Positions 35,388 through 39,742 of a DNA stretch of 39,742 nt are shown piece after piece. The notes under the pieces were generated by a model that was not told the origin of the DNA, ran no database searches, and saw only the letters and a list, made by a program, of their open reading frames with translations. How positions within the stretch are numbered: position 1 is the first letter of the stretch; each line of letters starts with the position of its first letter. The position numbers and the translations under genes are program-made. This DNA comes from Thermoplasmatales archaeon. GTDB taxonomy: Archaea > Thermoplasmatota > E2 > DHVEG-1. Where the stretch lies: the NCBI GenBank assembly GCA_020350825.1, contig CP070724.1, forward strand, positions 1,848,765-1,888,506, read 5' to 3'.

Positions 35388-36059
35388 TTATAAAATTCTG
35401 TGTAAGTTCTTTTTTACCTTTACTACTGAAAATTTTTTGATTTCTTTTATCAACATATTGATTGTTTCAGACGGAGGTTCATACAATTCATTGTTTTTAC
35501 TATCGGCACCAATGCTTACAAATTCTGGATTTATTTTTCTTATCCAAGATAAGATTTTCTCTAAATCAAAATCTAAAACGGGTTCGATGGAAATCATTTT
35601 TCTTGGATGATCTAATATGACAAAATCTTGAAATCTTTGGTATGTTTTTGGTGCTTGAGAAATTAGGTAATCTCTATTCGTTTCAAGTGTTGTTGCAAGT
35701 ATATTGTTTTTTGGTATTATATCAAGAAATTCTGCAAATCTCTTAGGATTTTTACTTTGATAAAGGTAGGTGTTAGGATATTTGTTACAATAATTCAGAA
35801 TGGTACTTATAATCTTGCTTGGAACCCAATGTCCAAAGACATCTGTTGCTGATCCTACAAATATTGTTCTATCTTCACCCAGATCTGTTTTCAATTCGTT
35901 CTTAGATAATCGTACATCTCCTTCATATTTTTTTAATCGTCCAAGAAAACTCTTTTTCATATAACAATAACTGCAATCATGTTTGCATTCACCAGCTATT
36001 GGATTCCATGTATGCGATACCCATGGGTACATGTTTCCATTTGTGTTGTTTAATCCCAT
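35388..36059 (-). CDS. DUF5131 / three-Cys-motif radical-SAM-like protein
   Basis: 223 residues. Family hallmark near the N-terminus: WVSHTWNPIAGECKHDCSYC, with the C-x3-C-x2-C arrangement expected of a radical SAM [4Fe-4S] cluster. It continues with IFVGSATDVFGHWVP, YLYQSKNPKRFAEF, and ISIEPVLDFD, all standard for Gp37/Gp68-like proteins. GGGGAG precedes the ATG by 6 bases. Its stop codon lies two bases beyond the end of the convergent tcmP, the known partner type. A small RHH-like gene precedes it by 73 bases on the same strand. Substrate unknown; nucleotide or RNA modification is often supposed. Confidence 0.9.
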   Translation of the reverse strand: MGLNNTNGNMYPWVSHTWNPIAGECKHDCSYCYMKKSFLGRLKKYEGDVRLSKNELKTDLGEDRTIFVGSATDVFGHWVPSKIISTILNYCNKYPNTYLYQSKNPKRFAEFLDIIPKNNILATTLETNRDYLISQAPKTYQRFQDFVILDHPRKMISIEPVLDFDLEKILSWIRKINPEFVSIGADSKNNELYEPPSETINMLIKEIKKFSVVKVKKNLHRIL

Positions 36060-36132
36060 AATCTACTCCCCTTATTATGTCGATTATCATTTATATATTC
36101 TAATTTAGGTAAATTAAAAGTAATTTGCTTAT

Positions 36133-36330
36133 TCATATTTTATCTTCCTTTTTTGCATTTTTCACAGTTATCCCATATTCTTTCAGTTCTTCAAAATGAT
36201 CACCAATCCAATCTTTTATAATAAAATTTGTAACATCTGATTGAGATTTTCCTTTAATATCAATTAGTTGACAGATGACATATTTACTGTATTTATCTAA
36301 ATAAATGCTAAATCCATTACTTGAAGTCAT
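36133..36330 (-). CDS. RHH-like small DNA-binding protein
   Basis: 65 residues. A strand (NGFSIYLDKYSKYVIC) followed by helices (QSDVTNFIIKDWIGDHFEEL) fits a ribbon-helix-helix or related dimeric fold, though less clearly than the protein at 34242. The ATG at 36330 is preferred: the longer frame would run through an operator-like palindrome (36342-36357) 12 bases upstream. The location suggests self-repression and control of the DUF5131 gene that follows. Confidence 0.65.
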   Translation of the reverse strand: MTSSNGFSIYLDKYSKYVICQLIDIKGKSQSDVTNFIIKDWIGDHFEELKEYGITVKNAKKEDKI

Positions 36331-36341
36331 AATGTGTATAC

Positions 36342-36357
36342 AATGTGTAAACACATT
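36342..36357. promoter_or_regulatory. 16-bp palindromic operator
   Basis: AATGTGT-AA-ACACATT is a perfect 7-bp inverted repeat with 2-base spacing, and an overlapping half-site AATGTGTATAC precedes it (36331-36341). It lies directly upstream of the RHH-like gene start and is probably its own binding site. Confidence 0.6.
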
Positions 36358-36412
36358 ACTATTTAAAAATATTTTGTACAATAAATCGTTAATAGTTGGT
36401 ACATATAAAATT

Positions 36413-38038
36413 TCAGTTTAAACCAAGCAATTGTCGTAGTATTGGGAACATCCGTGGATGATTCTGTAAAAACCTCATGAACCACCAACTACTAGATGTT
36501 GTTTGTTGGTTCATCGGCATAGTGACCTCAAGATAACCCCACGGGCTTACCTCACCCAAAGTATCCTTAACCTTAGCACTAATGTTATAGGTACCCTTTT
36601 CAGTCCATTCATGTGAAAAATAACATACTTCATCAGAGGCACGGGTTCCAACCCAACCACTAGTACCATCTCCCCAATCCACGTAATAGCTAACAGGGTT
36701 ATTATCAGGGTCGACAGCACGGAATCTATACCAATACTCCTCTCCTACTGCACCGTTGATTGTACCAGATATACTTGGTGCTTCTGGTGGACTGTTTGAT
36801 TCTACAGGTCCAAAAGCATGGATATAACCTCTATCCGTTTCAAAAGTAGAACCGATATATACAGTTCCATCCTCACCAATTGATGGTGATGAGTCAACCC
36901 ATGCATCTGAAATCTTTTTCCTCCACCTTTCAGTGCCATTATAGTTAATAGCAATAATCTCACCACCAGCCATATTGCCAATTTCTACACCAATGTAAAT
37001 AGTTCCATCAGCTGAGATAGCAGGAGAAGACCAACCTGCATAACGATTTACAAAATCAAAACTCCACTTTAGTGTACCATTAGGATAAAATGCACGTAAT
37101 TTATTAGTTGCGACATAAATAGTTCCATCGTTTCCAATAACGGGAGTCCCAGAAATTCCATAACTTGTACCGACTTTCCATTTCTCTGTACCATTTGGAT
37201 ATAACGCATAAAGAAAATCATCATATGATCCGATATAGATAGTGCCATCAATACCTATTGATGGAGAACCCGATACCCAATCTCCTGTTTTAAAACGCCA
37301 TCTCAGGGTGCCATTAGGATACAAAGCATATACATAATGATCCTGAGAACCTATATAGATGGTTCCATCGTTTCCAATGGCTGGGGAAGAAGTAATAGCA
37401 TCTCCAGTCTGATACCTCCATTTCTCAGTACCATCAGGATTAACAGCATGTATCTTTCCACCATCTCCAAGAGACCACAATGTTCCAAAATAAACGGTTC
37501 CATCCTCAGCAATAGCTGGAGAAGAAAAGATATTAGCACCATTTGCATTGAACTTCCATTTTTCAGTTCCATTGGAATTAATTGCATAAAGATAGTCACC
37601 CCATACACCAACATAAATAGTACCATCTTCATCAATAGCGGGAGAAGAGCCATCAATCACCCCGTCTATTTTGAACTTCCATTTCTCTGTACCATCTGGA
37701 TAAACTGCATAAAAATAACGATTTCCACCCATTACATAAATCGTTCCATCATTATCAATAACGGGGCATTCTTCCATCCAATCACTTAAAAAGAATCTCC
37801 ATTTCTCAAGACCAGGATTATCAGCAGTACTGTACTGGCTCTGTCCTGAATGACGTGTGTCGTGACAATACATCGACCAAGGGGAATCCATCGGACCATT
37901 AGAAGTAGTTGCAGTTGTCTCCACCATATCCTCGGTATTAACCCATTGTTCCTCTACAGTGTTTGACACACCTACAAAACCAGAAGACAACAATAACAGG
38001 ACTATCAGGATTGGGATGACATACTTCATCTTTACCAT
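36413..38038 (-). CDS. secreted PQQ-like beta-propeller protein with PKD domain
   Basis: 541 residues. After a signal peptide (about 1-25), residues about 55-400 carry eight or so propeller blades with the recurring pattern P-A-I-x-x-D-G-T-I-Y-I-G and Y-P-N-G-T-x-K-W (PQQ/Trp-docking type). A PKD domain follows (about 420-510; VDWGDGTSGW, FSHEWTEKGTYNISAKVKD). The end, FLQNHPRMFPILRQLLGLN, is a motif I associate with other surface proteins of Thermoplasmatota-like genomes and may be a sorting tail. Outer-surface binding role; no enzyme site seen. Start either ATG 38038 or ATG 38029, with GGGAGG upstream of both. Confidence 0.88.
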   Translation of the reverse strand: MVKMKYVIPILIVLLLLSSGFVGVSNTVEEQWVNTEDMVETTATTSNGPMDSPWSMYCHDTRHSGQSQYSTADNPGLEKWRFFLSDWMEECPVIDNDGTIYVMGGNRYFYAVYPDGTEKWKFKIDGVIDGSSPAIDEDGTIYVGVWGDYLYAINSNGTEKWKFNANGANIFSSPAIAEDGTVYFGTLWSLGDGGKIHAVNPDGTEKWRYQTGDAITSSPAIGNDGTIYIGSQDHYVYALYPNGTLRWRFKTGDWVSGSPSIGIDGTIYIGSYDDFLYALYPNGTEKWKVGTSYGISGTPVIGNDGTIYVATNKLRAFYPNGTLKWSFDFVNRYAGWSSPAISADGTIYIGVEIGNMAGGEIIAINYNGTERWRKKISDAWVDSSPSIGEDGTVYIGSTFETDRGYIHAFGPVESNSPPEAPSISGTINGAVGEEYWYRFRAVDPDNNPVSYYVDWGDGTSGWVGTRASDEVCYFSHEWTEKGTYNISAKVKDTLGEVSPWGYLEVTMPMNQQTTSSSWWFMRFLQNHPRMFPILRQLLGLN

Positions 38039-38161
38039 TTCCTCCCATTTATATCTATAGGTGCTTGGGTATATAAATGTTTACAGAACCCCTCTTCATA
38101 TATAACCTCTGTTGGATAAAAACTAAATACAAGAACCTATATAGATAATTGGGGGAAAGGT

Positions 38162-38710
38162 ATGAACAACTTTATCAAGAAAGGAGTAATAATTGCTGTT
38201 ATCCTATTGTTTATTTGACTTGCTTTTGCACCGAGTATTAATGCAAAAACCAATTACCCTGTTTTTCGAAAAGAAATAGGTGGGTTTATCAGTTCTATTA
38301 TCGAATTATCACATGAACCTGAAATATCTGATATTCTAGGTAACTATCGGAAAAAGATGATTAAAACCTACACTTTTAACAGTTTTCAATCTCCTATATC
38401 CTCAGGGAAATCCAAAAATTGTTACCAAAATTTACAATTATTCGAATTAGCGAACCAAGACCATATTTCTGAAATAATTAATATAGTAGAACATAATGAC
38501 GATTTAAGAAAAAAAGTGCAACAACTCTCTTTACATGATATTATTTGCGATTCATTATGGGTTGCATTTATTGGATTTGGTTTGATGGGAAATAGTTTTG
38601 AACCAGATATGATAATATTTTGGGTGCTTTGGACAATATTTACTCCTCTTAGTCTCCTCTGCATGGCACTATATTTGTTATTAGATTGCCCACTTGATCC
38701 ATACCCATAA
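38162..38710 (+). pseudogene. small exported protein gene with TGA inside the signal peptide
   Basis: The frame opens MNNFIKKGVIIAVILLFI, meets TGA (38216-38218), and continues LAFAPSINAKTNYPVF to a stop at 38708-38710. The two halves together form one perfect signal peptide; related leaders have Gly at the interrupted position (LLFIGLAFAPSINA-like), so GGA-to-TGA fits. GGGGGAAAGG precedes the first ATG. The mature part is hydrophilic, then a hydrophobic C-terminus bounded by Cys (LLCMALYLLLDCPLDPYP). A later ATG (38357) would give a signal-less product. Probably a recent pseudogene or a sequence error. Confidence 0.65.
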
Positions 38711-38752
38711 TGATTAAATAATAAACCATATGACATAGGAATGTGAAATAAA

Positions 38753-39250
38753 ATGAATAAGAAAATCCTAATATGTAGTATTATATCTGTGATAATACTT
38801 ATTCTTGTATCATTCACATCTGTAATTGGATATAGAAGCATAAGTTCTGATGTGAAAGAATCACCCCTATTCACTGTTAGAACCAGTAGAGCAATAAACA
38901 AGGAAAGTAATGATTTGAGATGTTATTATTTCGGCAAGGGAGAGGAATACGATTTATCAATTCCAAAACGAGATATTGAAACATCTAGAATTCAAAAGGT
39001 TTTAGATATAATAAGTAAGATGAATGACATAGAAATATCTAATCTATTACAGGTTATCCATAATATAAGGTCAAATCCAAATGTTTTGAAGAATTACGAC
39101 AAAAAAGATATTCTTATAGATGAGACTGTTGAGCCTGTTTCATGTCGTTGGTTTCCAGGATGTTATATTGCGAATATTTTAATAGAAATTGCAGCCTCAA
39201 TAATTGGATTTATAACAACCCTACTTCATTGTTTTCCTGTTTACCCATAG
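38753..39250 (+). CDS. exported protein of the SPLF-x-IR paralog family
   Basis: 165 residues, close paralog of the gene at 37. Signal peptide about 1-26, then SPLFTVRTSRAINKESNDL, a C-Y-Y-FGKGEE segment with one Cys, and the stretch LSIPKRDIETSRIQKVLDII shared nearly base for base with the gene at 39347. The C-terminus has CRWFPGC, a hydrophobic segment of about 25 residues, then CFPVYP at the end. No function known; likely exposed outside and anchored by the tail. It follows the TGA-broken ORF by 42 bases. Confidence 0.8.
   Translation: MNKKILICSIISVIILILVSFTSVIGYRSISSDVKESPLFTVRTSRAINKESNDLRCYYFGKGEEYDLSIPKRDIETSRIQKVLDIISKMNDIEISNLLQVIHNIRSNPNVLKNYDKKDILIDETVEPVSCRWFPGCYIANILIEIAASIIGFITTLLHCFPVYP
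38954..39020 (+). repeat. duplicated coding segment, copy 1
   Basis: 67 bases identical to 39551-39617 except for two positions, lying inside paralogous genes in the same frame. This points to recent tandem duplication or gene conversion. Confidence 0.85.
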
Positions 39251-39346
39251 GGGCTTGTCCAACTAATTTGTGTCCTCGTTAGATGCTGATTCTTCTAGAT
39301 AAAATCTAAATATTAGAACATCTATAGAAATATATGAGGGAAGGCT

Positions 39347-39742
39347 ATGAAAAAGAAGTTATTCCTTGGTAGTATCCTAGCAGTTGTGATACTTATACTG
39401 GTATCATTTACTTCTGCTGTTGGATTTCATAGTGTTAAATCTACTTCTGCGATAAACTCCCCATTGTTTGGTATTAGAACCAGTAGAGCAGTAAACAAGG
39501 ATAGTAAGGATGTGGTTTGTGATTATGTTGGAAAAGGAGAAGAAAATAGTTTATCAATTCCAAAACGAGATAGTGAAACATCTAGAATTCAAAAGGTTTT
39601 AGATATAATCAGTAAGACGGATGATAAGATATTCAATGTATATCTAAATATGTTAATCAATCAAATGCAAAATAATGATAAGTATGATGATGTAAATATC
39701 AATGAAGTAATAACTGCTATTCATCAATTAAGGAGTAACAAA
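39347..39742 (+). CDS. exported SPLF-x-IR family protein, cut by window end
   Basis: 132 codons are present and the frame is open at the window edge. The signal peptide (MKKKLFLGSILAVVILILVS) is followed by SPLFGIRTSRAVNKDSKD, C-D-Y-VGKGEE and LSIPKRDSETSRIQKVLDI, the full family pattern. A GAGGGAAGG ribosome site is upstream. The promoter region resembles that of the ORF at 38162. The C-terminal hydrophobic tail expected from paralogs lies beyond the window. Confidence 0.8.
   Translation, partial: MKKKLFLGSILAVVILILVSFTSAVGFHSVKSTSAINSPLFGIRTSRAVNKDSKDVVCDYVGKGEENSLSIPKRDSETSRIQKVLDIISKTDDKIFNVYLNMLINQMQNNDKYDDVNINEVITAIHQLRSNK
39551..39617 (+). repeat. duplicated coding segment, copy 2
   Basis: Second copy of 38954-39020, 65 of 67 bases identical, about 600 bases downstream in the adjacent paralog. 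Confidence 0.85.

Noticed and set aside
38216..38218. Selenocysteine or glycine read at the TGA
   Set aside because: The site is inside a signal peptide, where selenocysteine makes no sense, and TGA serves as the ordinary stop of many intact genes here (for example 630, 22678, 25124).
1..39742. Wholesale reassignment of TAG to pyrrolysine in this genome
   Set aside because: TAG ends four otherwise normal genes (15939, 26030, 27083, 32017) and no pyl genes are in the window. One internal TAG in rqcH is not enough, although it remains worth testing.
1..39742. CRISPR arrays, rRNA genes, replication origin
   Set aside because: No regularly spaced repeats, no rRNA-like sequence and no orc1/cdc6 gene with origin boxes were seen.

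Overview
The window is an AT-rich stretch of an archaeal chromosome. The domain is shown by a tRNA-Leu(UAG) carrying an intron with a bulge-helix-bulge at the canonical 37/38 site, an archaeal-type initiator tRNA-Met with an A1:U72 pair, a Pelota/RqcH pair, a UPF0200 kinase, an AmmeMemoRadiSam enzyme, the small PurL plus PurS, and BRE/TATA-like promoters with short or absent 5' leaders. The mix of PKD, PQQ-propeller, FG-GAP and caspase-like exported proteins, and the style of the signal peptides, best fits an uncultured Thermoplasmatota lineage (inference from gene content; no marker phylogeny was possible).

Layout. 1-2.4 kb: members of a lineage-specific exported protein family, a 44-bp intergenic repeat and a possible small RNA. 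2.4-4.4 kb: two-gene ABC system. 4.6-5.2 kb: PadR regulator divergent from a small Cys-containing protein across a dense operator cluster. 5.5-11.2 kb: serine hydrolase, small zinc-ribbon and membrane proteins, FG-GAP surface protein, DUF4097 lipoprotein. 11.4-15.2 kb: cysteine-synthase-like enzyme, a zinc-ribbon ABC ATPase with its permease, and a cold-shock protein with a structured leader. 15.4-22.7 kb: housekeeping block with an FKBP isomerase, purL-purS-UPF0200 kinase, two tRNA genes, a DUF1624 membrane acyltransferase, purM and thiL. 22.8-30.5 kb: C13/caspase-like lipoprotein, AmmeMemoRadiSam radical SAM enzyme, exported protein, pelA-rqcH ribosome-rescue operon, M28 peptidase. 30.5-32.3 kb: GC-richer possible RNA locus, PAS regulator, small membrane protein. 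32.5-36.4 kb: accessory island with an ISH3-like transposase beside two convergent operons, RHH-TcmP facing DUF5131-RHH. 36.4-39.7 kb: PQQ/PKD surface protein and three more small exported proteins, the last running off the window.

Main points of interest: (1) the convergent TcmP / three-Cys (DUF5131) module in which each half is headed by its own small RHH or RHH-like protein; (2) rqcH and a signal-peptide ORF each broken by one in-frame stop, both explainable as a single G-to-T change, with rqcH separated from pelA in the same frame only by another TAG; (3) an expanding family of exported proteins with a shared SPLF-x-IR motif and hydrophobic, Cys-flanked, Pro-terminated C-termini, present at both window ends, with a 65/67-identical recent duplication; (4) an array of 16-bp palindromic sites in the padR promoter; (5) two compact GC-richer intergenic stretches that look like unannotated structured RNAs.
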